Shown here in pieces: positions 1-11,953 of a stretch of DNA of 64,000 bases (the stretch's first letter is position 1; each line of letters starts with the position of its first letter). The position numbers and the translations under genes are program-made. The notes under the pieces are model-generated. The model was not told where the DNA came from and made no database searches. It saw only the letters and a list, made by a program, of their open reading frames with translations. The DNA is taken from positions 99,675 to 163,674 of the forward strand of contig PDHQ01000064.1 of NCBI GenBank assembly GCA_003339415.1. Reading direction: 5' to 3'. The DNA is from Ophiocordyceps camponoti-saundersi (nom. inval.). Its lineage: Eukaryota > Ascomycota > Sordariomycetes > Hypocreales > Ophiocordycipitaceae.

Positions 1-370
1 GCCCTTCAAACGACGTGGACCGCTTGTAAACTTGCGAGGTTTACCTGGGCACGTCGATCGTGGCGCTGACGTTCCAAGTATGGCGTCATCGTCTCGACGC
101 CGGATGCCACGAACAGGCACGGCGAGAAGCCCGCCGACGTCCTCCGCGAAGCTCACCAAAGACCCGGACTCATTGCCTACGATGAGCACAAGCAGTTCAC
201 GGCGCCGCGCGGATAGCTAGACATTGGCGAACCCCCGCCCAGGAGATGATGTCGGCCGCGGCGCCGTCAGCTCACATTGACTGAGACAGACGGCCAACAC
301 CGAAAACACAATGCGGGACAGTTTGACTGCCACTATGAAGAAAAGCATGGCCGGTAAAACTACAGTGTGG
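1..370. other. window edge, no gene recognised
   Basis: The 370 bases before the stop of UTP18 hold only short open frames with no family motif. This is likely 3' flanking DNA of UTP18 and perhaps the end of a neighbour outside the window. Confidence 0.4.
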
Positions 371-2125
371 CTATCTGCGTATCTTCCATAATCGTACCTT
401 GCCCTTATCGTTGCCTACTGCCAACAGGTCACTCTCTCTGTTAAAGGCTACTGCAGTGATGCGTCCCAGAGGCGTCTGTTGCGTAGGCCAGTTGCGGTAC
501 AGGGTACAGCTCGGCAGATGGACGAGCCGTAGTGAATCCTTCTTGCGACTGCCAAGGGCGAGCAGCTGGCCGTCCGGAGAAAATGTTAGGAAGGAGATAG
601 CCGTAACCAGAGACTCAAGTATCCTCTTTGGCGTCGGCCGCTCCTTGAGTCGCAGCGGCGTCTGGTCGGGGATGATGAGCTCGCACCGATCATAAATGTT
701 GGTGATGCCGGAGCCTGAACCGATGGCGACCCATCGATGGCAGCCGAGGACGTCAGGCCCGCCATGGCCCCCGAGGGCTACGACGGAAGCACCGATGCAG
801 CCGTCATCGTGCCAGACGGCGACGAAGGACCTGTTCTCCACGCAGTACTCCCCCACGAGGCCGTCTCTGCCGAGGATGGTCAAGCCCTCGCCCGTCCTCC
901 ACCAGGCGAAGTCGGCCACGCCGCCCGTGCTCTGCAGCCTAGCTGCGGCGACCCACTGCATGGTGACGGTGCTAATCAGATTGACGACGCCGCCGCCCTT
1001 CTTGGACGAGGCGGCGAGGGCCATGTAGCGGCCGCAGGGGCTGAGGCGGAAGCGATCCATCGTCTTGAACTCCAGCTGATGGCCGAGTATCTGCGTCGTC
1101 TTGCGCACCACGCCCGACGGCAGATCCCACTGATGGAAATACCGATGCCGGCCGGCGAAGAAGATGGCGTCGCCGCGCGGATAGAGGAACTCGGCGTTGC
1201 GGATGTCGACGCCCTCGGCCTTGACCGAGGTAAGCCGCGGGTTGGGCGGCTCCGCCTCCGGCGCGACGTGGTGAAGGAACAGAACCGACGCGGCGCTGGC
1301 CGAGAGAAGCACGGGGTATTCGGGGTGGAAGCATAGGCTCTGCACCGCTCGCACGTGTCGGTCGGGGATCTCACGTACGCGCTCGATGCCAATCGTCTCA
1401 GGTCGTAGCGTGCGTCTTTTCGATGGCCCCTCGCCTCCACCGCTCAGCCGATTAATATCGCGTAAAAAGCTCTCAAGCGGACGCGCAGAAGCGTCGTCTT
1501 CGTAATCGCCGCCGTCGTCATCCGACTCGAGCCCATCATCGCTAGAAGAAGACGAGTGGGAGCCACGACGCCTTCGACGCTTACCGCCCATCTTCCGCGT
1601 CGCCCATTCGGGAGCAGGATGAAAGCGTAGATATTGCTGCCGAAGTCGCTGGCTGTACTCGGTCCCGCTGACCACGTCGTCGGCCTCGGAGACGCGAAGC
1701 TTGCGGTTCTGCCTTATGCTTGCCAGCGACACCGTCAGCCGATCGTCGTCGCTATCCTCCCACGCCGCGCCATCCTCTCGTCCTGTTTTCGGAGCGGGCG
1801 CCTTCGCGATGGTGGTACCGGCGCCGGCCGTGTCGAACATGAACAGGTCGGCATCGGCGAGCTCTTCCAGCTCGCCCATTTGGACGTCTTCGACTCCCAT
1901 AGACTCGCCATAGGTTTCAGCGTCTTCGAAGCCTTCGCTTCTTAGGAATAGGTTTTCTCTGAAGCTCGTCTTGTTGCCTAGGACCAGTCGCTCTAGCTCC
2001 TCCTCGTCCGAGTCCTTTTCCTGCAGCTCGGCAGCCGGTACGACGCCATTGTCGTCAGAGGCGGACGAAGATTCGCTTTCTGATCCATCAGGACCGGAGA
2101 CCTGATGCTCGTCCTGTCTTGGCAT
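371..2125 (-). CDS. UTP18: U3 snoRNP protein Utp18, WD40 repeat
   Basis: Single-exon gene of 584 residues. Utp18 is a subunit of the UtpB part of the small-subunit processome in the nucleolus and is needed for 18S rRNA maturation. The first 60 residues are acidic and Ser-rich, a basic patch (KRRRRRG) follows near residue 180, and the C-terminal half holds degenerate WD40 blades with the family segments SLCFHPEYPVLL, HRYFHQWDLPSGV, FSPDGQLLALGSR and a last blade ending VRLWKIRR at the stop. Length and order match the fungal family (about 550-600 residues). The start chosen is the first ATG of the open frame and gives the usual acidic N-terminus. The next gene upstream lies on the same strand, about 290 bp away. 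Confidence 0.9.
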   Translation of the reverse strand: MPRQDEHQVSGPDGSESESSSASDDNGVVPAAELQEKDSDEEELERLVLGNKTSFRENLFLRSEGFEDAETYGESMGVEDVQMGELEELADADLFMFDTAGAGTTIAKAPAPKTGREDGAAWEDSDDDRLTVSLASIRQNRKLRVSEADDVVSGTEYSQRLRQQYLRFHPAPEWATRKMGGKRRRRRGSHSSSSSDDGLESDDDGGDYEDDASARPLESFLRDINRLSGGGEGPSKRRTLRPETIGIERVREIPDRHVRAVQSLCFHPEYPVLLSASAASVLFLHHVAPEAEPPNPRLTSVKAEGVDIRNAEFLYPRGDAIFFAGRHRYFHQWDLPSGVVRKTTQILGHQLEFKTMDRFRLSPCGRYMALAASSKKGGGVVNLISTVTMQWVAAARLQSTGGVADFAWWRTGEGLTILGRDGLVGEYCVENRSFVAVWHDDGCIGASVVALGGHGGPDVLGCHRWVAIGSGSGITNIYDRCELIIPDQTPLRLKERPTPKRILESLVTAISFLTFSPDGQLLALGSRKKDSLRLVHLPSCTLYRNWPTQQTPLGRITAVAFNRESDLLAVGNDKGKVRLWKIRR

Positions 2126-2411
2126 CTGAATGTGAACAAGGGGAGAGTATTCTCCTTGCCTGTGTTGTTTCTTCGAGGCGTCTGTCGATAAAGAAAAGAT
2201 AAGAGTTTTTTCATTACCTCAGCCTTGCGAAGCCAACTCTCCGCCTCTCCACAGTCACTGAGCCATCTGACCAATGAGAGAGTTCGCTCAGGGCAAGGCT
2301 GAGCCCAGGCCAACCACACACAAGACGCTTTCATTCAACATTGTATGTTCCTTCTCATCACTTTAAACTCGAGAGAATCATTGAAGAACCACGTTTCTGA
2401 TATCTAGAGAT

Positions 2412-4930
2412 CTATTTCTTTCTTAATTTTGCTTTGCTCTTCTCGACCGCTCTGGAAATAGAGTCTTCTAGCCGGCCTAGATCAGAACTTACAGCCTCCC
2501 TACACTTGAGAGACAGCACCGCTCCTCTCTGCGCGACATCAACCAAGTCCTCTACCCTTCCCCCCTGGGCCAGTCCAGACATCAAGACTCCAAGAAAAGT
2601 ATCGCCCGCGCCATTCACTGAAACGACTTGCTGGACCTGCTCGATAGCTGGAAATAGCCGCATGTAAACGCCACCGACAGACGAGTGTCTGCTTACCGTT
2701 CGCGTAAGGATAAACCGGTTAGCATCAGGGTCTCGGAGTAGCGGATCGTTGCGACCGAGGAGCATTGTGAGAAGCACGCCTCTGGAGCCGAGCTTGGTGA
2801 GGATCGTCGGTATGTAGGGCAACAGTTGAACTGACTGAACCGGCACGCCCGCTGTTACGAGCTCCGACGAAGTTAAGTGGACGAATTTGTCACTCGCTCC
2901 TCTCATCCGAAACGAGTCAATGATGCCAAACCAATCTCCCAGCTCGAGGTAGCCATTCTCTCTGGCGGCAGCATTCATGGCCTCAAGCTCATATCTATTA
3001 GGCGTAGCCAAATGAACGCCCGCGTGAGGAAAGACACCGAGTTGGGCCAGGCCTGCTTGTGGACAAAACAATGCCCGGGACTTGGCCACCGATACGGGCT
3101 CGAAGGCAGCCTTGACCCTGTATTGTCTGCCGAGGGCCAGCCACTTTCGTAGATCTCGTGGATTCCAGTTGCCGTCAACTACGACCCATTTCGGCGCGGT
3201 TGTCTCCATGGCCGAATTCCACTGCCCGGAAGCCGAGTGCTGCGATAAAATGGCCATATCGGCCATGGCAATAAGCAAGTCCCCTTTGTCGTCATTGACG
3301 GCCACGTACTGGGAGGTACGAGCGTCCGGATGCGACTCTTGCTGCAACGTTTGAATATATGAAGTGTCGAGCCCCGAGGCCTGTAGAGACGCCAGAACCG
3401 TGGAGCCGGCCCTGATGAAAGGTCGCATCAATAACCGCAAACCGTTCTGGGAGACGAAAGGTGTGCTCGGAAAGGAGGTGAGGGCAAACCTACACGTCAT
3501 CGGCCACCATGGAACAAAACCGAACCCGAGTATTTCTACTGGCTAGATGAGCAGCGAGCGCGACATTGTAGCCGACACCTCCTATAGATTGGGTGATGCG
3601 CGCAGGATTCGACGTGCAGGGCCGCGGCGCACCATCAACGACGTTGGCAGGGTCACAGCTGAGATCGACAGCAACGGCGCCGGCTACGAGAACATCGGCA
3701 TTGGCATCCACCTTGGCCACAGTCTGTTTTGGTAGGTCGATACCGCAGTCGCTGTCCAGAATCAGAGCCGAGGACCAACAGCAGCCGATGACAGAACGCG
3801 GCCGCACTCACGAGCTCGACGTCAGCATCCGGTACAGCTCAATGGCGATGTCAGTGGCGCGGGTGATGTTGGCCTCTGCAAGGGTCTTGTTAGCGGCGAC
3901 GATCCTATCGCCGGCAAGCTGCTTCAGCCGGCGCAGGACAAAAGGCGTGTTGGAGCTGCCGGTGAACCCCTGTTCGGTCGCTTCGCGTACAGCCTGCTCG
4001 ATGGCCACCCTCAACTCGTCAGACGGAATGGCGGCCTCTCGCGGGATCGGGTTCGCAAACAGCAGCCCGGACTCGATACCCAGACGCTCCTGGGCGAGGA
4101 TCATGGCGGCGGCCTGCCTCTCGTCGTGAACGACGGCCGGGCTCGCCGTGCCGCTGTCTCTGGCCCAGAAAGCGGGGAAGTCGACGGCACCGTCGTCCCG
4201 TCCATCGGCAAAGGTAGCCACGAGACAGCCCTGAGTCTCGAGAAACTCCAAGGTGCGGGGGATGTCGAGAAAGCCCTTGCAGCCGCTGCAGACGACGGCC
4301 ATACGGGTACGTCCCAGCTCGGTAAGGTCGGCGGAGACGTCCATGGAGCTCTGGCCGTCCCGGTGAACGCCGCCAAGGCCACCGGTGCCGAAGACACGGA
4401 TGCCGGCAAGACGTGCAAGAAGCATAGTGGCAGCGATGGTCGTGCCTCCGTGCCGGCCCTGAAAGACGAGTGAGCAATCCTACAAATCCCAAAAGACTCT
4501 CATAATTTGAACATACCATGCCGGCGAGGTAGGCCAAGTCCCTCCGCGAGGCCTTGACAGTGCCCGAGCCCGAGGCCGTGATGCGGCTCATATCTTGGGC
4601 CGAAACGCCGACCGAGGGCACGCCATCAACGACAGCCACGATGGCCGGGATGCCGCCGCGGCGCCGCACAAGGTCCAGGTGATGCTGGGCGAGGTCATGG
4701 CCCAAGCCGCCGTGAGTGTAGATGGTGGATTCGAGCGCGACGACCGGCTTTTTTGTTCGTACAGCATTTGCCACCTCGTCTGAAACGCGCAGGAGGCCGC
4801 GCAAGGCTGACTTCATCTTTGGGCTGATGGCTGTTGAAGCTTTGAAAGCCGTTTGATAAGTGGCGGGTGATGTTTCTTTTCCTCGCCTACTAATAGCACA
4901 ACACGAAGCTCTGTTCGTACATCGCCTCAC
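2412..4930 (-). CDS. pseudouridine-5'-phosphate glycosidase / PfkB kinase fusion
   Basis: Four exons: 4930-4517, 4458-3812, 3751-3494, 3411-2412 (772 residues; introns of 58, 60 and 82 nt, phases in register). The N-terminal half is a PsuG (indigoidine synthase A-like) domain: ESTIYTHGG, then GGTTIAATMLLARLAGIRVF and GTGGLGGVHR, later SNTPFVLRRL. The C-terminal half is a PfkB sugar kinase with VGGVYMRLFP and VNGAGDTFLG, which carries the catalytic Asp and anion hole. Bacteria use two proteins: the kinase phosphorylates pseudouridine and PsuG splits pseudouridine-5'-phosphate to uracil and ribose-5-phosphate. Eukaryotes often fuse both on one chain. The first 38 residues are Arg/Ser/Thr-rich with few acids, like a mitochondrial presequence; a second ATG at 4816 would remove them. 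Which start is used is not decided by sequence. Confidence 0.88.
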
Positions 4931-5553
4931 TACTGCGGATACTCCTTACTGAGACAACATTCTGTATGAGGCAAATTTGCATCACGTTGTCGACAAGCCT
5001 CGGCGTCTCGTCACATTGTTTTGCCCGTCAAAGTAGGGAGATTCTTTGAGTGATTTCACATTGTAGAAGCATTGCATTCCCATCCAGAAGATATCTACGA
5101 ACAGGATCGGCGGGCCAACCTCGTCTCCGTTCTCCCGTATCCGAGCTGCGGGTGAAAGACCAGTCGGAGTTGCGGGTGAGAATCAGTCGCGAAGCCCCGA
5201 CGGAGAGCTAGCACCGTCTCTAGGCTTCCGTAGGCACATGCAGACGTGCAGATACTCCGCTCCAAGGGCCGATCAGCAACTGCCCCCCCCTTTTCTTTCC
5301 CCCAGCAGGAGCTATATTGGTCCGCTCAATTTGCAAGACATGGATAATAGATGGCCGGGTGCGACACTCCTCCATGAGCTACTTACCTAGGCTCCCGCCT
5401 CCAGGGTTCCCCGCTCCTCTTCCCAAGGTTCTCAGCTTGCCTCGGCAGTCAAGCGTTGGCCGTCATCTTCCGTTTAAAAGGTGGTTCTTTTCTCAACTTT
5501 TGCTGGTTGTGTCGTCGATCGCAGGTGGCCGCCGTAAGCTCTAGCCTTTCGTC
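4931..5553. other. divergent intergenic region
   Basis: About 620 bp between two head-to-head genes, so it should carry both promoters. It holds a C run near 5282 followed by pyrimidine-rich DNA. No gene seen. Confidence 0.5.
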
Positions 5554-6749
5554 ATGCCCACGCACAAGCGTCTCCTGCCCCGCGAGGGTTTCTGCGCCGA
5601 TGTCTTGGTAAAGGTTGTGCGCCGGACGGCCCTCAACCCTGCGTTGATGCTGCCCCTCGTCGTCGCCGCTCGCTTCACCGCGAGGGGCCAGCAACTGTCC
5701 GAGCTGCACCCCAACGTCGCAACAGCGCTGACCGTCTTATTGGGTCTGGCGTTGACGCGCGCGGCCAACGCCTGGCTGTCGGACAAGATGCGAAACAACT
5801 GGGTCAACGACAGGTACGACTGGTCCAAGGAAATTGTCCTGATAACGGGCGGTGCGGCCGGCATCGGCGGCACGATGGTGCGGATGCTGGAAGAGAAAAA
5901 AATCACGGTCGTGGTGCTCGACCTACAGCCCATGTCCTTTGTCACCTGTGAGCATCGTCATGTTTGACATCACCACAGAGAGTTCAACGGCTGACATGGA
6001 CGAATACAGCTTCCCGAGTTCATCATTTCCACTGCGACATCCGATCGCCGGAGCGGGTCAAGGCCGTGGCGGCGACGGTCAAAGCCAAGATCGGCCATCC
6101 GACTGTCGTCATCAACAACGCCGGCGTCTTCCGAGGCAAGTCGATCGCTACGGCTGAGCCAGGCGATATCCGGCTCACATTCGACGTGAACACGCTGGCC
6201 CCTTACTGGGTGACCAAGGCCTTCCTGTCAAATATGATTGATCGCAACCACGGGATGATTGTGACGGTGTCGTCGATAGCGGCATGGCTCACGCTGCCCA
6301 ACATGGTCGACTACGCCGCGTCCAAAGCGGCGTCTATGGCCTTTAGCGAGGGGCTCGCGGCCGAGGTGTCGACACTGTACAAGGCACCCAAGATTCGGGT
6401 CGTTTCGGTCCACCCGGGACACACCAGGACGGCTCTATTCGAGGGCTTCGAGCAGGGAGCAGGCTTCTTTGCGCCAGCGCTGGAGCCAGAATCGATTGCC
6501 GAAGCCGTGATTACGCAAGTTCTGTCGGGACGGAGCGCCAACGTCGTCCTTCCCGAGACGACTGCGTTAATGGCATCCTTGCGAGCAATTCCTGACTGGT
6601 ACGGAATCCGGACACGGGTTAGATTCAGGGGAGTGGCAGCGCGCTGGAGGGGGAGGCAGGTGGTGCAGGACGTTGACGCTCCGCCAGATGAGATGGGCAA
6701 TTCCAGCAAAGGGACGAGCGAAAGCACCGTGCTGGTCTCAGACACGTGA
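5554..6749 (+). CDS. membrane-anchored short-chain dehydrogenase/reductase (RDH10/SDR16C-like)
   Basis: Two exons, 5554-5947 and 6010-6749, joined across a 62-nt intron in phase 1 (377 residues). A hydrophobic N-terminal segment (about residues 30-75) precedes the Rossmann fold, suggesting a lipid-droplet or ER anchor. Classical SDR motifs are complete: TGGAAGIG at 98-105, NNAG at 167-170, VSS near 219, and catalytic YAASK at 233-237, followed by VHPGHTRTAL. Members of this branch oxidise or reduce retinol-like or sterol-like lipid alcohols with NAD(P); the substrate here cannot be read from sequence. The ATG chosen opens the frame and keeps the anchor. No neighbouring gene suggests a pathway. 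Confidence 0.88.
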
Positions 6750-7949
6750 ACAAGGCGAAGACGGATTTCAAGAAACTGATGGTGGTTTAGAGAACGAGAT
6801 GAAGGCTGCCTGGCATATCCGCATGTACTCCACCTAAGCGAGGCAGAGCCGCTTTACATAATGACATTGACGGCCGTTGCATCCCACCAGTAGAGCAAAG
6901 ACTCCCTTTCAGACGCGGGGTTACAGTGAGAGACGTAACAGTATTAGTCAGTACTGCCAAAGAAGAAGTGGAGGGAGAAGAAGGAGATGTCATGGATGAC
7001 GATGACCAGGAGCAGAAGAGGGAGAAGAGGAAGAAGAAGCGAAAATAGACGGGAAAAGGCTTTCGCCGAGAAACTAAAAGAAAATTAACTTGAGGGCAGG
7101 CAGGACGGAGGGGACGACAGGGAATGATGGGCTGAGGCTTTGAGCCGCGGTCTCGTACATACACGATGCCAATTGCCGTCGTCGTCGTCCAAGGGGCTGC
7201 GAATAGCCGCCAAACTCCATGCACGGGTCTCAGAGCAAGAAGACGTTGGTTTATTTAGGCTATAAGCTATGTATACCTACACGGGTTCACACATTACTTG
7301 GTCTTGGGGGCATTATAAAAGCAAGACCCGAGACTGGAGCAGACTGGAGCAGACTGGAGAAGACTGGAGAAGACGGGAGACGTGGCACCACTTGTTGAAC
7401 CATAGATGCAGCCAATCAGCGGCACATGACTCGGTCAAGCAGCCGGACAGAGATGCGTGTCAGCCAGATCAGCCCATTTTGGCCTCACGAGCTTCTCAGC
7501 ACGCAATCGGGTCATGCCACTTTCTCTTTTGTCTGCCTCCACCGGCCGCGGCACGGTGCCTTTTTGTATCGTATGTACGTACATAAATGACTCGCAAGTG
7601 TTTGTAAGAGGGACGACGTCGAATATCCCACGCACAGTGCTCATCAGCGAGCGGTAATATCATCATCATCATCATCATCATCATCATCGTGCCTTTTGGA
7701 CGGCAAGGTGTCTTGTGTCTCTGTGTTATTTGCTGTACATATGTACATATGTACATACGTATGCACAGTAGAGGTCAGTAGATGCCTGCCTCTGTAGAGG
7801 GGCCAGGGCGACCTGAAAAGAACGCTCTCGTCTTCACGAGCAACTCCGACATCAGGCCTTCGTTTTCAGAGTGAGCCGTTTCTTCCATCTCAACAACGAA
7901 CTATCGTACATACCATACACACATACATACGTGTACAATAGTGTGTATG

Positions 7950-7983
<34 letters not shown>

Positions 7984-8889
7984 TGTATGTCAGAATATAT
8001 GAATGCATACATACACATATAGATCATACAATGCTATACCTACCTACTCCTACGGATACATATAAAACCCATCACTCCCATGCAGTATGTAGTGCATACA
8101 TACTGACATACATACATACATACATACTGACATATATACTGACATACATACATACTGACATACATACATACATACCTACATACATACAACTCAAGTCCAT
8201 CTGTTCCTTTGTTGTGGTTTGGTCGGAGCGAATCTACATACATATCGCGGTTCTATCAGCCAGGCTGACCAACCACCACAGTCAGCATCTTTCGACGTCA
8301 GTTCAACATCTCCTCCTCTCCTCCTCAACGCACTATCTCTTCCATCCCAGTCCATACATATAACCTGCATATACACATGCATACCTACACATCTACATAT
8401 ATATCTGTATCTCATCGGTAGTCTCACTTTGACGCCTCTCTGCCTCTTTCTCATCGCTTGCTCGCTTTCTGTTTCATCTCTTATTCCTGCCAAGAAGACG
8501 CATAAGGAGAGCCGCACACACGCACACAACACGCGCACACAAAATTCCCTAGCCTCTCTCCCCAGTCCTCATACTGTGCGCGGTGGATGTAGGAACTTTT
8601 CTCCATCCCATTCATCCATCCATCCATTCCCATGCTCGGGACTCAATTTCGCTCACCGTCACGAATCTCTTACTAGCAAACGTCCTGCAGCCTCAGCCCG
8701 TCCCAAAGGCCCACGAGCCCTATCCCCCCTCCCTCGTCCGCCTTGAAGCGCGCCTCCTCGGCCACTGGCTGCGGCCAGCCAGGCGAGTAGGGGCCATTGT
8801 CTCGAAATCTCAGCGAAGCCGCGGCCGATCCCGTTCGGCGACTAGAATCTAGGTATTCACCGTTGGTCTCTTCCCGGCCACCCGCCGTC
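6750..8889. other. 2.1-kb intergenic region with microsatellites
   Basis: No gene with a recognisable domain. It contains an (ATC)n run at 7650-7688, TATG/CATA tetranucleotide runs at 7945-8190 and pyrimidine-rich DNA up to the next start. Short frames made of repeated Tyr/Met/Cys/Val come from the tetranucleotides. The last 500 bp probably form the promoter and leader of the monooxygenase gene. Confidence 0.5.
7945..8190. repeat. TATG/CATA tetranucleotide microsatellite block
   Basis: A TGTA/TATG run at about 7947-7990 is followed within 110 bp by ATAC/CATA runs interrupted by CTGACATA units (8095-8190). The two runs are reverse complements in composition, so the block could form a long hairpin. 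Confidence 0.8.
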
Positions 8890-11111
8890 ATGGCACCCGG
8901 CATCCTCCATGGCAGCAGCCCAACACTGGTCGACGTCGAGCGCCAGCTGGCCCCCGTCGATGAGGCCAAGGAGATGGACGCCGTCGCCGACCTCACCATG
9001 TTGCGAAGCTTCCCCGAACCGCCCGTCGAGTGCCAAGTCTGCGTCGTCGGAGCTGGCCCCGCCGGCTTGATGCTAGCCGTTTGCCTTACCCGCTGCGGCA
9101 TCCGCGTCGAGGTCATTGACGACCGGGCCGACCAGACGCCTGTCGGAAGGTAGACGCGAGCCTCGCCACCCGCCAGCCCCGACCGACGCTTACCAGCTCT
9201 CATCCAGGGCCGACGGCCTACAGCCCAAGACTATCGAGACCCTGAGACAGCTCCGCATGGCCGACATTCTTCTCCAGCGCGGCGTCCGCGTCTTCGACAT
9301 CTCCTTTTGGCGCAGCACCGCCGACGAGCCGCTTCACCGACTCGGCCGCGAAGTCCACTATCCCCCAGTCATCGATGTCCTGGACCCCTATATTCTCCTC
9401 GTTCATCAAGGCATCGTCGAGAGTCTTTTCATCGACGATATGCGAAAGCGAGGCCGCGAAGTCCGTCGAAATACCGCCTTTGAGTCTTACGATCACGTCG
9501 CCGGCAAGTCTAGCCACATTCAGGTCAACTGCCGCACCAATGTCAACCATGACAAGAGAACCATCTTGGCCCAGTATCTGGTCGGCTGTGAGTAATTCGG
9601 CCGCTCCCGAGCTTCTTATGTATCACCGGGCTGACCCGGGCCTCTTTTTTTTAACCTCTCTCCTTTTCCACAGGCGACGGGGCTCACTCCAAGGTGCGCA
9701 AGAGCATACCGGACGTCGAGGCCGTCGGCATGTCCCAGGCAGCCATATGGGGCGTGCTGGATGGCGAACTCATCACAAATTTCCCCGATATCTGGTCCAA
9801 GACACTCGTCTATTCCGAGGAACATGGATCTATCCTCATTATTCCACGCGAGCGCAATATGACACGCTTCTACATCGAGCTCAAGGCATGCGCCACCACA
9901 GACCGGCGACATCTAGGCCAGTCCTTCGTCATGCAGCAGGCGAGAAAGATTATGGCCCCCTTTTCCGTCGACTGGCGGTATATCGAGTGGTTCGGTCGCT
10001 ATCAAGTTGGCCAGCGCGTGGCGAGCCGCTTTTCCGACACAAAGACGCGCGTCTTCCTCTCCGGTGACGCCAGCCACACGCACTCGCCTAAGGCGGCGCA
10101 GGGCATGAACACGTCTATGCACGATTCGTGGAACCTCGCTTGGAAGCTGAACCTGGCGATTCGCGGCCTGGCTAAGCCGGAGCTGCTCGAGAGCTATGAC
10201 GAGGAGCGACGCAAGATTGCTCTGGACCTTGTCAACTTCGACTACGAACACGCCAACCAGATCGCCGGTGGTGACGCCGTGGCCTTGGCCAAGAACTTCA
10301 AAGCCAACGTTCGTTTCATATCGGGCATCGGGGCCGAATATGACGGCAGTGCCATAAATCATGGGAACCCTGCCAACCCGCTGTCCCCGGTCGGAGGTGA
10401 CGCTCGGCCGGGCTGCCTGCTGCCGCCTGCCAAGGTGACGCGCTACATCGATTCCAACCCGGTAGACGTGCAGCTGGACATACCGATGCTCGGCCAGTTC
10501 CGTGTCTTCCTCCTCATGTGGGACGTCCAGGAAGCGGCCCCCTTCCTGACCACGTTTTGCCGCGCCGTTGCGGGCGATGGCTCCCTGATGAGCCAGCTGT
10601 CGGCCGCTGCCAGCACGTCTTACGCGGCTCAGCCGCGCCTCGGTTCGCCCGAGGACGTCTACCTCCGACCGGAGAGATATACAGCCGTGAGCCACCTGTT
10701 TACCTTTGCACTCATCAGTAAGTCTCCTCGGCCGGTTTCCCCCCCCCTTTTTCTTCAAACAAGAAAAATTGCTTTCTCGGGCCTCGAAAGTGCTGACAGA
10801 CCCGGGTGCTAGCGACAATGGCCAAGGCGGAAATGGAGATATCCGATCTCCCAGCCATGCTTCAGGACAGCCGCTGGACGCTCTACCTGGACGACATACC
10901 CGAAAAGGACACGCGCGGCCAGCTCTGTACCGAGAAGTGGCTCGGCAGCCTCGAGCCGGGAGAGGTGGCCATCGTCAACGTCCGGCCGGACGGTTACGTC
11001 GGCTCCCTCGCACGTTGGGACTCGAGCGTCGACGACGCCGGCGAGCGGGCAGCACGTTGGCTCGACGAATATTACGGCGGCTTCATGCGCCTTCCGGAAA
11101 CCGAGACGTGA
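8890..11111 (+). CDS. FAD-dependent monooxygenase, phenol 2-monooxygenase type
   Basis: Four exons: 8890-9149, 9208-9587, 9674-10717, 10813-11111 (660 residues; introns 58, 86, 95 nt). It carries the three flavin-hydroxylase signatures: dinucleotide-binding VVGAGPAGL at residues 52-60, [10 protein letters not shown] spanning intron 2, and the FAD ribityl motif [12 protein letters not shown] followed by [16 protein letters not shown]. The last 150 residues form the thioredoxin-like C-terminal domain of phenol hydroxylases, ending near [10 protein letters not shown]. The enzyme hydroxylates an aromatic ring with O2 and NADPH, in the cytosol. Substrate (phenol, 3-hydroxybenzoate, or a secondary-metabolite intermediate) cannot be told; no other aromatic-pathway gene is adjacent. 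An in-frame ATG-like codon upstream at 8797 was rejected because the family starts just before the glycine motif. Confidence 0.9.
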
Positions 11112-11679
11112 CGCTTCATAGCTATACATATATCTTCTATTCATTTTCCAAACCAAAAAAAAACCACCCTCTCTGTTCTTTCATTTTCTCCGGCAACGGA
11201 GACGTGGAAGAAGGAACAAGCTACTACTCGTCTAGCTGTATCCTAATCTGGTCATCACCCCTTTTTTTCTATCACCAATGCGTTCGTGGATTTTACTCGT
11301 TTGTTTTTTTTTTGTTGTTGTTTCCCTCCCCTTTATTCACTCCTACCTTCTCCGGAGGTTTTACATCGATCATCTTGGATCCGTCTTCCCTTTCTACGGG
11401 CAAAGAGGCTTGTGATGTTTTTTGCGCACTCTTGCTTTCCACCTCTCTCTGCTCTGTCTGGATCGCGAGGAAGGGGTGGAGGAGGGCGTCCGGTGGAGTT
11501 GGGGCGTATGTATGCCACGATGAGGAGTGAGGGGAGAGAAGGGGGGGGGGGGGGGGGGGGGGGGGATGTTGAAAGGATGGAAAAGAATCACTTACTTACA
11601 TTTACATCCGTACAGAGAGAAGAGAGCACATCGGTCGTGAGGCCAGAGGAGCGAAATGAGAGTATTGAAACGAGGCATG

Positions 11680-11717
<38 letters not shown>

Positions 11718-11953
11718 ACGTGTGTATGTACAAGGTAGTTGAACGGGTCTGGTCTCGACAGTGTCAATCTTTGACGTCGAGGCAAGATTCTTCGCGCTTT
11801 TCCACAGCAAATCAACATCGAAACGGGGCACTGAAATGGATGCATATAGATCCATTCCACATCCTCCTCTTAAGAAGTAGGCGATGAAGAACAAAAGCAA
11901 GAAGCTCCAATCTCCTCACCCAACCATCACCGCCGTCATCACCGACGTCAATC
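11112..11953. other. convergent intergenic region with G run and GA repeat
   Basis: No gene. It holds a run of about 27 G at 11540-11566 and a (GA)n run at 11682-11715, between the 3' ends of two convergent genes. Confidence 0.6.
11540..11566. repeat. homopolymer G tract
   Basis: Uninterrupted G run of about 27 bases in the 3' intergenic region. Its true length may be uncertain because such runs are hard to sequence. Confidence 0.8.

Noticed and set aside
8095..8190. Possible CRISPR-like or regularly spaced array
   Set aside because: It is a CATA tetranucleotide microsatellite with interruptions; spacers are not unique, and the host is a eukaryote.
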